From NCBI RefSeq assembly GCF_000423925.1, contig NZ_AUIX01000025.1, positions 1 to 64,000 of the forward strand: a DNA stretch of 64,000 bases. The letters run 5' to 3'. Each line of letters opens with the position of its first letter. The stretch's first letter is position 1. This document shows, one piece after another, positions 36,324-45,670 of this stretch. A program made the position numbers and the translations under genes. The notes below the pieces were generated by a model. The model was not told the origin of the DNA. It did no database searches and saw only the letters and a list, made by a program, of their open reading frames with translations. The stretch comes from Butyrivibrio sp. VCD2006 (GTDB taxonomy: Bacteria; Bacillota; Clostridia; Lachnospirales; Lachnospiraceae).

Positions 36324-37085
36324 ATGAATCAAGATGTGAAATCTGTGGCGCTTGGAGATTATCAGATTGATATCGGTGGGTTATCACAGATAGGAGTTTA
36401 TAAAAAAGTAAATCAGGATGCTTTTGCCATTGGAGTAGTACCTGAAAAACAGCTGGCATACGTTATTGTCGCTGATGGACTGGGTTCCTGCAAACATTCG
36501 GATAAGGGTTCTGCGAGGATTGTTGAAATTGTAGAGAATTGGATTGTCTATAAGCTACCAGAGTACGCTTTTATGAGTAATAATGTGGCAAATATATTAG
36601 CAAAGCGAATGGTACAGGAATGGAATGCTTCGTATGACGTGGAAGAAATAAGTGATTATGATTCGACAGTGCATTTTGCGGTTTTCTATAATGGAAGCCT
36701 TCTTATAGGTGGTGTCGGAGATGGAATGGCATTACTTAGTTATGACTCATTTGTATGTAAGGACATCGTGAGCGGAGATGATCTTTTTAGTAATGTGACA
36801 AATTCTATGTGTTCAATAAATATCTCAGAATTGCTTTCTACAGAAGTTGTAGATAAGGACAATATTAAATCCAAAGCAATTATGATTTTAGCAACAGATG
36901 GAATAGCTGATGACCTTATTCCAGAGAAGAAACTGACATTGCCAGGATATTTTCAAGAGACTATTGAAAATGATGGAGTAAAGGCATTGCAAAATGAGCT
37001 TGAGGAGTGGATAGGAGACTGGGCTACAGAAAACCATAGTGATGACAAGACTATTTGTTATCTGTCTATAGAAAAGAGGATTTGA
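36324..37085 (+). CDS. PP2C-family Ser/Thr protein phosphatase
   Basis: 253 residues. PP2C metal-binding motifs are visible: QDAFAIG near the N-terminus, VADGLGSCKHSDKGS (about 48-62), GGVGDGMALL, ATDGIADDL and the late DDKTICYLSI. It is expected to reverse phosphorylation by the adjacent kinase. Its stop codon overlaps the kinase start by one base (TGATG), so the two are translationally coupled. Confidence 0.88.
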   Translation: MNQDVKSVALGDYQIDIGGLSQIGVYKKVNQDAFAIGVVPEKQLAYVIVADGLGSCKHSDKGSARIVEIVENWIVYKLPEYAFMSNNVANILAKRMVQEWNASYDVEEISDYDSTVHFAVFYNGSLLIGGVGDGMALLSYDSFVCKDIVSGDDLFSNVTNSMCSINISELLSTEVVDKDNIKSKAIMILATDGIADDLIPEKKLTLPGYFQETIENDGVKALQNELEEWIGDWATENHSDDKTICYLSIEKRI

Positions 37086-38578
37086 TGGGTAGTGATAATG
37101 ATCTTATTGGTCAGGTAATAAGAGATACGTGTGGCAGAGAATATCATATTACCGCTGTATTAAGTAAAGGCGGTCAGGGCGTTGTTTACAGAACATCTGA
37201 AGATTACCTGATCAAAATAAACACATCGATGGATAAAGATAAATACGCTGAAAGGTATCGCTGGCTACAGAAAAAAGGCTCACAGCTTCCAAAGGAAACA
37301 AGAATTGCATTTCCGATTGCAATTTTGGAAGAACCATATGTTGGTTATGTTATGAAAGAAGCCAAAGGGCATGTTTCTCTTAATGATTATGTAGAGAAGC
37401 CTGAAGAAATAGAAGATTTGTGGGATTGGTATTTTAATGCAACAGGAGGACTGACTAAGAGATTGCAGATTGGTGGTCTTTTAGCAAAGAGCCTTAGATA
37501 TTTGCATATTAATGGATATGCATATGTTGATATCTCACCTAGTAATATCTTTGTTTCAAGAGATAAAAACAGCCTGGCTATAATTGATTCCGACAATATA
37601 ACCTCTGGCGTTTACAATCCTTTGATTGATGGAACTAATTTTTATATGGCACCGGAAATTGCTAATAAAGCAGCGATTGCCAATTCTGTAACTGATACAT
37701 ATTCGTATGCTGTTTTGCTTTTTAAGATGCTAACAACTTGTCATCCATTCATTGGAGACGAAGCTGAGGATGCTAATCCGGAGTGGGTTCAGGACTCAGT
37801 AGACAGGGGGAAGCTTGAATATATCGGTAATCCGAATAGCGATAAGAACAAGAACAGTAATTTTGAAAATACAAAAGTTTTTCTGACAGATGAGCTGTTG
37901 GAGCTTTTCAGGAGGACATTTGTAGATGGTAAGCTCGAAAGCTCAAGAAGACCTACACTTTTTGAGTTTATGAGGGCATGTGCTCATGCAAGAAACCATG
38001 TTATCCAGTGTGATAATCAGGATTGTGATGCAGAATACTATTACACAGGAAAAGACTGTAACTGTCCACTATGTGATGAACATATAAAAAAAGTATATTT
38101 GATTACAAGCAGGAATATGGTTAAAACACATGGAAAGATACTCATTCCTATAGATGCAGCTCCAGAGATGAAACCATTGGATGTTTACGATGATACAGTA
38201 GGAAGTATGGAAATCACTAAACAGATGAAGTATATAAATCGGAGTTTTTTTGACGAAAATATTCCGTTAGAGTCAGATAATACATTAGCTGCTTTGGCAA
38301 GAACAAACGATGGAAAACTTGCAGTTATCAATCTCTCTAATACAAAGATAAAATTGATTGATTCAACTATGACGAAATCTATAGAAGTAGTGCCATACAA
38401 AAAAGGAGTGAATAGCCCACCGATTATAGAGGATGTTCCTGATAAACATTATTTGGTGCTGGATAAGAATATTGATATTACTACGGATGCTGAGTTTATT
38501 GACACAAAGCAAATAGAGAAATTTTATGGAACAACAGAAATTAGTAAACTCATTTTAATCAAGCAGGAGGATCAATGA
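37085..38578 (+). CDS. Ser/Thr protein kinase with C-terminal zinc ribbon
   Basis: 497 residues from ATG 37085. The kinase domain shows the Gly loop LSKGGQGVVYRT (about 25-36), the Lys of YLIKI, the catalytic loop YVDISPSNIFVS with D replacing HRD context (about 147-158), DSD in place of DFG (about 168) and YMAPEI. After it comes a zinc-ribbon-like Cys cluster CDNQDCDAEYYYTGKDCNCPLC (quoted in parts: CDNQDC, CNCPLC; about 310-330) and a C-terminal region of unknown fold. This is the kinase member of a TerY-P triad. The last four bases overlap the helicase start. Confidence 0.87.
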   Translation: MGSDNDLIGQVIRDTCGREYHITAVLSKGGQGVVYRTSEDYLIKINTSMDKDKYAERYRWLQKKGSQLPKETRIAFPIAILEEPYVGYVMKEAKGHVSLNDYVEKPEEIEDLWDWYFNATGGLTKRLQIGGLLAKSLRYLHINGYAYVDISPSNIFVSRDKNSLAIIDSDNITSGVYNPLIDGTNFYMAPEIANKAAIANSVTDTYSYAVLLFKMLTTCHPFIGDEAEDANPEWVQDSVDRGKLEYIGNPNSDKNKNSNFENTKVFLTDELLELFRRTFVDGKLESSRRPTLFEFMRACAHARNHVIQCDNQDCDAEYYYTGKDCNCPLCDEHIKKVYLITSRNMVKTHGKILIPIDAAPEMKPLDVYDDTVGSMEITKQMKYINRSFFDENIPLESDNTLAALARTNDGKLAVINLSNTKIKLIDSTMTKSIEVVPYKKGVNSPPIIEDVPDKHYLVLDKNIDITTDAEFIDTKQIEKFYGTTEISKLILIKQEDQ

Positions 38579-41500
38579 GAAGTAATAAGATAAAATTTGC
38601 GAATGAGTTTTGCTTCATGGCAAATCTTGAAAACGCGGATGAAATAATAAAGGTAGGATTAGTCGATTATCAGATTCCGCAGGATGATCTTTTTATTAAA
38701 GATGTGAATGGTATCTTTGTTCGTGTTGGGATTACTGCTGAGAAGCAGACCGTTGTAGCGAGACTACATTCTTCATATGGGAGAGGGCTTCTTAGAGCGG
38801 ATTTAATAGATGGAGCTAATATTTCATTCACACTCATGGAATTTTCTGATGCTGTAAATTATGAAGAGGAAAATCCTCTTAGAATTGTGATTGACCAGGC
38901 AATTGCTGCAGATCTTATGGCTAATGATATTGAGATGGAAAAAGCAGCGCGTGAGATGAGAAAGCAGTTGATTGTTGATGAGGGAGGAAAGTTTCTTTTT
39001 GCATATAAAAATGAAAATGAAGAAGGAAAACTTCATCTAATTGGAGAAAAGTATACTGTAACAATTGCAGAGACACCTCAGCATTATCTTCATGTGATAC
39101 AGATGATGAAGAGAACCAACAAAAGCAGGATAGATTCTCCAATAATGTTGGTAAAAGGGAACATAGAGATTGTTGATGAAATAAATGATGCAGCGATGCT
39201 GACAGCCAGAGCAGATGAACAGTATGCTCAAATGATCAGTTCTGATAATGAGTTTATCAGTTTGTGGAATATATATAACGACCTAGAAACGGAAAGTATA
39301 AGGCAAGAAGCATCAGATATGGGATTCCTGAAATACAAAGGCTTTAGATATGCTAATGGTGTTATTGTATTCTCCCTTGATAAATGCTATACAAGACGAG
39401 AGTTTTGCGCTGACAATATGTATTATGTTGCCATTCAGAACATAAATCCTCAGGATCCACTTGGATATAATTTTAAATCAGTGACTGTTTTGGGCTCTGA
39501 GATAGATTATAGCTGTGTTAATACTAACGAATTCAGGATAAAGGAAGATATGGATACGACTCGTATCATACCTTCTTCAGGTTATCTTCTTCCGAGCTTG
39601 ACTGGATCTGAAATACAAAGAAAGCGTCGACTGAAAGCTCAGAGGAATATTCTTTCTAACAAATGCAGATTGCCTGGATTGAAAAGTGTAATTCAAGGCG
39701 GTGCACAGGTTGGAGTAATAGGTCGAAGATATCAGCCTATTTCTGCAGACCTTGAGCAGGCTGTATTTGAAAATAAGGAAGACCACTTTACTGAAAAGCA
39801 AAAGCATGCGATAGATGTGGCTATTAATACACCGGACATTGCAGTTATTCAAGGTCCGCCAGGAACCGGTAAAACATCCGTTATAAAAGCTATTGTAAAA
39901 AGAATTGATGAACTTTGGAACAGTAAGGCTAAGATTCTTATAACCTCTACGCAGCATGATGCTGTAGATAACGCTGTTAAAGAGGTTAATTATGGGGGAG
40001 TTCCAGTTAATCGAATTGCTGTGCGTAAAGGAAGAGAAGAAGGTAATTATCTTATTTATGATTGGATTGATAAGATGATTGATTCATGCGAAGGATGGCT
40101 TGAAAAGCAGGAAGATAATTCTAGAAGTAAGGTAAGAGAATTGTTTGAAAAGCTCGTTCTTATTGAGGATACCATTGATTATAAGGCAATTAAAGCTCGT
40201 CTGGAAGAATGTAACAACTTGGCTGCTGATATGGAATTAAGTCCAGAACTTCATAAACAATATGCTCTGGTTATTTCTGAACTAGCGTCAATTTGTAATG
40301 GTTCAGAAAGTGATGACAATCCGCTTCCTGGTTTGATAAATGGTCAGAGACTAAGTAAAGAAGCCTTTTTGGATGACGGAGCAATTCAGTTAAAACAACT
40401 AGAACTCCACTTGAAGTTTGATAGTGATCTTGAATATGAAATACCTGACTATTGGAAAAAACTTGAGAAGATAACAGAGGACTGCCCTGAATTAGAAGAA
40501 TACTTAGGAAAGCTAAAGGCTGATTGCGAAAAGCTGGAAGCGTTATGCCCTGAAATGACAGCGGTAAATAATGAGCTTCTTGATAAGGATATTCAGGATT
40601 TGATTAGAGGATATCGTCTTGAATTAGTTTCTAAGGGAAATGATGATGCCTCGTTGACGAATATTATATGGGAGTTTAAGCAGGAGCTTACTAATAGCAA
40701 TAATGTTGATAGATTGATAAAGAAGTATTCAAAGATAAATGCTGCAACTTGTCAGCAGTCAGCAAATCCTAATTTGAGTCCATCTATGGAAGGATTTGAT
40801 GATGAGTATGACTTTGTGATTGTGGATGAGGCGGCAAGATCAAATCCTTTAGATTTGCTTATCCCGATGTCTATGGGTAAAAAGATTATTTTGGTTGGTG
40901 ACCATAAGCAGCTTCCACATATGGTCGAAAGGGACATTGTAGAGGCAGTGGCAAGTAAGATGGAAGGAAAGAATGTCGAATCAGTATTGGAAGAATCGCT
41001 GTTTATGAGATTAAATGCATTACTTGGCTCTGAAGATAAAAAGCTTGGAATAAACAGAACTGCTATGCTGACAGAACAGTACAGAATGCATCCTGATATA
41101 TGTGATCTTGTTAATGTGTTTTATGATGGCAAACTGGATACGATGTGTAAGCCTGAGAATAAGAAGCATAATCTTGGATTATATGATGATAGTGCGCTGG
41201 TTTGGATAGATATGCCTATTTCGGAAAAGTTCCCGGCAGAAGTAAAGAAACAAAGTGCTAGCAGGAAATGCGAGGTCGATTTGATACAGAGGGAGCTGGC
41301 AAAAATCCTTTCAAAAAATGCTGAATACGAAATTGGCATTATTACATTCTATAGCAAGCAGGCGGAATTACTTAATGATATGGTTCGAGACAACTTCCCA
41401 AGTGACATTCATAGAATTCAGGTTGGCACTGTCGATGCTTTCCAGGGAAAGGAATTTGATGTGGTTTTACTTTCTGTTGTTCGAGCTAACAGTGAGAAAG

Positions 41501-41682
41501 ACATGAAAAACAGGGTTGGATTCCTAAATAATGATAATCGACTTTGTGTAGCATTTAGTAGAGCAAAACGACTGCTTATTGCAGTCGGGGATTCGAAAAC
41601 AGTAGCGTCCGATGGTGAGCGCGAATATGTAAAACCATTACTTGAAATGTACAAGAAAAGTAATGTTATAAAGGAGTTGTAA
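38575..41682 (+). CDS. UPF1/DNA2-like superfamily 1 helicase
   Basis: 1035 residues. Motif I is GPPGTGKTSVI (about 427-437), motif Ia ITSTQHDAVDNAV, motif II VDEAARSNPLDLL (about 749-761), motif III GDHKQLPHM, and motifs V-VI QVGTVDAFQGKEFDVVLLSVVR and CVAFSRAKRLLIAVGD near the C-terminus. The ~400-residue N-terminal region is unassigned and may carry RNA/DNA-binding OB-like folds. UPF1-like helicases accompany TerY-P triads and CoCoNuT-type McrBC loci. ATGA overlap with the kinase gene indicates coupled translation. Confidence 0.9.
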   Translation: MRSNKIKFANEFCFMANLENADEIIKVGLVDYQIPQDDLFIKDVNGIFVRVGITAEKQTVVARLHSSYGRGLLRADLIDGANISFTLMEFSDAVNYEEENPLRIVIDQAIAADLMANDIEMEKAAREMRKQLIVDEGGKFLFAYKNENEEGKLHLIGEKYTVTIAETPQHYLHVIQMMKRTNKSRIDSPIMLVKGNIEIVDEINDAAMLTARADEQYAQMISSDNEFISLWNIYNDLETESIRQEASDMGFLKYKGFRYANGVIVFSLDKCYTRREFCADNMYYVAIQNINPQDPLGYNFKSVTVLGSEIDYSCVNTNEFRIKEDMDTTRIIPSSGYLLPSLTGSEIQRKRRLKAQRNILSNKCRLPGLKSVIQGGAQVGVIGRRYQPISADLEQAVFENKEDHFTEKQKHAIDVAINTPDIAVIQGPPGTGKTSVIKAIVKRIDELWNSKAKILITSTQHDAVDNAVKEVNYGGVPVNRIAVRKGREEGNYLIYDWIDKMIDSCEGWLEKQEDNSRSKVRELFEKLVLIEDTIDYKAIKARLEECNNLAADMELSPELHKQYALVISELASICNGSESDDNPLPGLINGQRLSKEAFLDDGAIQLKQLELHLKFDSDLEYEIPDYWKKLEKITEDCPELEEYLGKLKADCEKLEALCPEMTAVNNELLDKDIQDLIRGYRLELVSKGNDDASLTNIIWEFKQELTNSNNVDRLIKKYSKINAATCQQSANPNLSPSMEGFDDEYDFVIVDEAARSNPLDLLIPMSMGKKIILVGDHKQLPHMVERDIVEAVASKMEGKNVESVLEESLFMRLNALLGSEDKKLGINRTAMLTEQYRMHPDICDLVNVFYDGKLDTMCKPENKKHNLGLYDDSALVWIDMPISEKFPAEVKKQSASRKCEVDLIQRELAKILSKNAEYEIGIITFYSKQAELLNDMVRDNFPSDIHRIQVGTVDAFQGKEFDVVLLSVVRANSEKDMKNRVGFLNNDNRLCVAFSRAKRLLIAVGDSKTVASDGEREYVKPLLEMYKKSNVIKEL

Positions 41683-41683
41683 T

Positions 41684-43321
41684 ATGGCCAAATTGTATGA
41701 TTTTGGTGCTGATTATAGAAATGTCAGTGCCAATGAAAGAAGAGCTTTAGCATGGCCTGTAGCAGTATGGACATGTTATATACCTGAGAGTGAAATTCAG
41801 AATATCAATATCTTGGAACATTTGATATTACAGCTTGTTAATAAAGGCATAAATAATCCAAAGGCTGTACTCTGCTCGCAAATAGGCTTTAATAAGGATT
41901 TGATAGATGCAGCAATTGAATCATGTAGAAATGAAGGCTATTTTGACGAAAGATATAAGGAACTTAAGCTTAGCAATGATGGAAAAAGTATTGTGGCTAA
42001 ATATGACAATCCTTATCTTAGTGATTTGGAAGCATCAAAGAAAAACAAAAAGATATACATGATTCAGGACATGGTAACAAAAAGTGTTATACCGGTTTTT
42101 GATATCACAAAACTGCCGGATTATTACTTGGATGATCCCAGTGCCATTGAAGTAAAGTATGAAAATAATTACGGGAAAAAGCCCAAAAGCGCAGCAATGC
42201 GTACTGCTTTGAGATACTGGGCTAAGCTTTGCAATAATAGGAGACTTGGTATAGAGATAGGCTCTAATACCATCGACTGTTCAGAAACTCCTGTTGATAA
42301 AGATGAGATGGATGGTTATATTCCATTTGAAGATGAGATTGATTGGGAGACTGTTCAGGAAGACGGAAGTGTAGTTGAAGAGGTAAAAACACTTGCTGAT
42401 AAGGAAGAGGAAGATAAACAGAAGCAGGAATTAGATCAGGTTACAAACCTAACGATTTTGGACGATTCTCCAGAGTATTATTTGGCTAGAGGTTTTATTG
42501 CAATCAACAGAAATGCTCCTGATGAAATAATTATTATTTCACCTTTCGGTGAGATTCTGGATGATTGGTTCAGAACTGTTATAAACAGAATGAGAGCATG
42601 CGATAAGGGGTTTGAAGAAGATATTCAGCTATTCCTGATGGAGAAAAAGGAAGAACTAAAAGATTCAATTGCTTTCGGTAACGATTTGGATATAGACCTT
42701 TTTGATAAGTATCCATATGTATGCAATGATCCTGAGTATAAAGCAGTAAAGAGGACCATTGAGCTACTGACTAAGAGTAGGTATCGTTTTGAAAATGGAG
42801 AGGATGAATCAGCAGAATTTGCACATAATATGAGGAAAGCATATGAGGCAAGTTTGAGGTTGTTGGTTAAGCATAATAAGTATTTGTATGATTGCCAAAA
42901 GTTGGAGTTTTGGGAGTATAGTCAAAAACTTAATACTTTAGTGAAGTCGTACTCCTTTTTATCTGAGGACATAATCAAAGAATACAAAGGTGTATATAAT
43001 AACATGCTGAAATGTAATGATGACGACGGTAATGCACCTGGATATATGGCTATGATTTTAATTGATGCATGGGAGAACAAAAATGGGATATCTATGGAGC
43101 TTTTGAGAAGCCTTTCTTCGTTGCCATTATCAATAAAAGAGTACACATCAAATTTAAAGGCATATAAGGGGGGAAGGAGAAAAGGAGCAGGAAACATTGC
43201 ATCACATGGTGGAGACGAGTTGGCAGATTTGTCGTTCTCACTAACTGAAATAGAAAGACAATATAGAGAGTTTGAAGAAAACTTTGCAGCTCTTTATAAC
43301 AGATATATGGAGGCCGAATAA
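41684..43321 (+). CDS. Winged-helix-like protein with possible HEPN-type motif, unknown
   Basis: 545 residues, not recognised as a named family. Residues 40-110 look like a winged helix (LEHLILQLVNKGINNPKAVLCSQIGFNKDLIDAAIESCRNEGYF). The centre has an acidic linker (DKEEEDKQKQELDQ). Near the C-terminus the segment EASLRLLVKHNKYLYD holds R392 and H397 in an R-x4-H arrangement, reminiscent of HEPN RNases, but the residue after Arg is not polar as usual. Position between helicase and McrB-like gene suggests an effector or targeting subunit. Function not established. Confidence 0.5.
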   Translation: MAKLYDFGADYRNVSANERRALAWPVAVWTCYIPESEIQNINILEHLILQLVNKGINNPKAVLCSQIGFNKDLIDAAIESCRNEGYFDERYKELKLSNDGKSIVAKYDNPYLSDLEASKKNKKIYMIQDMVTKSVIPVFDITKLPDYYLDDPSAIEVKYENNYGKKPKSAAMRTALRYWAKLCNNRRLGIEIGSNTIDCSETPVDKDEMDGYIPFEDEIDWETVQEDGSVVEEVKTLADKEEEDKQKQELDQVTNLTILDDSPEYYLARGFIAINRNAPDEIIIISPFGEILDDWFRTVINRMRACDKGFEEDIQLFLMEKKEELKDSIAFGNDLDIDLFDKYPYVCNDPEYKAVKRTIELLTKSRYRFENGEDESAEFAHNMRKAYEASLRLLVKHNKYLYDCQKLEFWEYSQKLNTLVKSYSFLSEDIIKEYKGVYNNMLKCNDDDGNAPGYMAMILIDAWENKNGISMELLRSLSSLPLSIKEYTSNLKAYKGGRRKGAGNIASHGGDELADLSFSLTEIERQYREFEENFAALYNRYMEAE

Positions 43322-45664
43322 ATGGGTAAAAAGGGTAAAAATACCGTATTTGGGAATCAGAAAAATGACAGCCAGAAGTCTAAAGTTGATAGGAAAAATG
43401 ATTTGATACAGATTCAAAAGGAAAAAATGGATGCTGAATTGGCTAAAGATGAGAGAGTGGCTAAGAAACTTGAAGAATTGGAAGCTAAGGAAAAGAATCT
43501 AGAAAAGGAATATACAGAAAACGAGTCAAACCTAAAGGCTGATTACGAAAAAAGGCAATCTGCTCTTGATTTAAGAGAAAGGATGCTAAATGAGCAGGAA
43601 GATAAGCAGGAGAAGAAAGCTAAAGAACTTTTGGATATTCAAGCGCAGGTTAAGAAAACTTGTGAATCAGCAGTTTCAGATGAGATAGCGCGAATTAAAG
43701 CGGATGAAAGGGCTATCAGAGAAAAAGAGAAGAAAGTTTTTTTTGCGGAATGGGAGGCTGAGAAAGCAAGAGAAAAGAAGAAATTGGAAGACTTTATCGC
43801 TGAATGCCGTAAAAAGGCTGAAGATGAACTTGATAAAGCTCATGATGAACGAACTTCAGCTGAAGAGATTAGATTGATAAAAATACGAGAGGCAAACAAA
43901 GTTATTGAAGAGGAACGCGAAAAGCTTTCTGAGGAATATAAGGAGAAAATAGCAGAGCTTTCATCAAGAAAAGTGGAATTAGATAGAAAGATGGAAGATA
44001 TAGCAGAACAAGAAGCTGAGTTAAAAGAAGAGTCAGAATATTTAAAGACGCTTAAAGCAAAGTATAATCAGTACAATGAAAAAGAAGTGATTAAGCTCAC
44101 TTTAGAAAAAGAGCATTTTGAGCAACAACTGGAAGCATATGCTGAAAGAATAAAAGAGTTAGATGCTAGCGTTGCTCAATCGTCAACATTTTTGCTTGAT
44201 GATAATGGCGAATCAATGGTGTCGAAAATACATGAGCTAGAAGAACAACTCAAAGAGGCACAGAACAGAAATGATGAATTAGCTAACATGCCATCCAAGG
44301 AAGAAGTTGAGAGACTTCGAGCAAATACTAAGGAACTGGAGTCTGTAAAAATTTCTCTTGATGATGAAAAACAAAAGAGAACAGAGGCTGAAGCAAAAAT
44401 AAGCGCTTATGCAATGAGTACACGTGAACTTGAGAATGCTCGTGTTGCTGCGGCTTCATTAGAATCTCTAAATAATCAGCTTCAGATGAAGCTTAAATAT
44501 ATAAGCGAGCAATATAAAAGTACGCAGGAAAGCAAGTTTAAGGTTCTGCTTGATATTGATAAAGAGATAGAAAATCAGAAAATATTCAATCCATCCGGAT
44601 TCAAGGGCTCTTTAGATGAGCTCTGTGAATACATAAGAAATTATGGTGCGACCAAGAAAGGGCTTTATTATTCCATCGATACTATTAGGGTATTCATGGC
44701 TTCTCTTGCTGCATCAGAAGGGGCATCAAGGCTTCTAATTCTACAGGGGCTGAGTGGAACCGGAAAATCCAGTCTTCCAAGACTTGTTGCAGAGGCGCTT
44801 GGAACAGAGTGTAAGTTTGTGCCTGTACAGCCTTCATGGAGAGATAATAGAGAATTACTTGGATATGATAATGACTTTACGAATAGATTCAAGGAAACGG
44901 AGTTTACCAAATTCCTGTATGAAGCATCTGCTCTTGAGAATAGGAACAAGATGTATTTTATAGTACTGGATGAAATGAATCTAGCCAGAATTGAGTATTA
45001 CTTTGCAGATTTCTTATCTGTTCTGGAAAAACCTAATCAGAGTGAATGGATTGTGCCTCTTGTGTCAGGATATTCAGAATTAGCAGAGGATCAGAAGCCT
45101 AAGTATCTGGATTACTCAAATGAAGCAGCAAATGTCATCGTGAGCAATAATATATGGTTTGTAGGAACAGCTAATAATGATGACTCAACATCAATCATAA
45201 CTGACAAGGTGTATGACCGTGCGCAGGTATTGGATATGGATAGTCGTGTTGATCCGTTTAAGGCGGAGTGCAAAAAGAAGTATTCTGTTGATATGGATGA
45301 GGTGTTAGGCCTCTTTACTGCTGCTAAATCCACCACAAAGTACAAGCTTAACAAGTCTGACAAAGAAAAGATTGAGCTGGTAGATGATCTTCTAAAAGAT
45401 ATGGATATTACTTTTGGTAATAGAATAATGAGTCAGATGGAAGAATTTGTTCCTGTATATATTGCTTGTGGCGGAACAAAGGAAGCAGCTGTGGATTATC
45501 TTTTGACGCATAAGATTCTCAGAAAACTAGATGAAAGGTATGAGCCATATCTTTTGAATAGGCTTGAGACCTTGGAAAATGGTTTGAATACAATATATGG
45601 AAATGGCGTGTTTAAGCAGAGTATCAATAAAATAGAAAAGCTACGTGAAAAGATTTCAGGGTAA
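43322..45664 (+). CDS. McrB-like AAA+ GTPase with long N-terminal coiled coil
   Basis: 780 residues. Residues about 20-400 are an almost uninterrupted Glu/Lys/Ala-rich coiled coil (KLEELEAKEKNLEKEYTENE and similar). The AAA+ domain follows: Walker A LQGLSGTGKSSLPRLVAEALG (motif GLSGTGKS about 476-483) and the McrB-type motif LDEMNLARIEYYFADFLSVLE (about 548-568), then WFVGTANNDDSTSIITDKVYDRA. The DEMNLAR signature separates McrB GTPases from other AAA+ proteins. The coiled-coil extension resembles CoCoNuT CnuB-type proteins. It is followed 6 bases later by a McrC-like gene. Confidence 0.82.
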   Translation: MGKKGKNTVFGNQKNDSQKSKVDRKNDLIQIQKEKMDAELAKDERVAKKLEELEAKEKNLEKEYTENESNLKADYEKRQSALDLRERMLNEQEDKQEKKAKELLDIQAQVKKTCESAVSDEIARIKADERAIREKEKKVFFAEWEAEKAREKKKLEDFIAECRKKAEDELDKAHDERTSAEEIRLIKIREANKVIEEEREKLSEEYKEKIAELSSRKVELDRKMEDIAEQEAELKEESEYLKTLKAKYNQYNEKEVIKLTLEKEHFEQQLEAYAERIKELDASVAQSSTFLLDDNGESMVSKIHELEEQLKEAQNRNDELANMPSKEEVERLRANTKELESVKISLDDEKQKRTEAEAKISAYAMSTRELENARVAAASLESLNNQLQMKLKYISEQYKSTQESKFKVLLDIDKEIENQKIFNPSGFKGSLDELCEYIRNYGATKKGLYYSIDTIRVFMASLAASEGASRLLILQGLSGTGKSSLPRLVAEALGTECKFVPVQPSWRDNRELLGYDNDFTNRFKETEFTKFLYEASALENRNKMYFIVLDEMNLARIEYYFADFLSVLEKPNQSEWIVPLVSGYSELAEDQKPKYLDYSNEAANVIVSNNIWFVGTANNDDSTSIITDKVYDRAQVLDMDSRVDPFKAECKKKYSVDMDEVLGLFTAAKSTTKYKLNKSDKEKIELVDDLLKDMDITFGNRIMSQMEEFVPVYIACGGTKEAAVDYLLTHKILRKLDERYEPYLLNRLETLENGLNTIYGNGVFKQSINKIEKLREKISG

Positions 45665-45670
45665 TGTATA

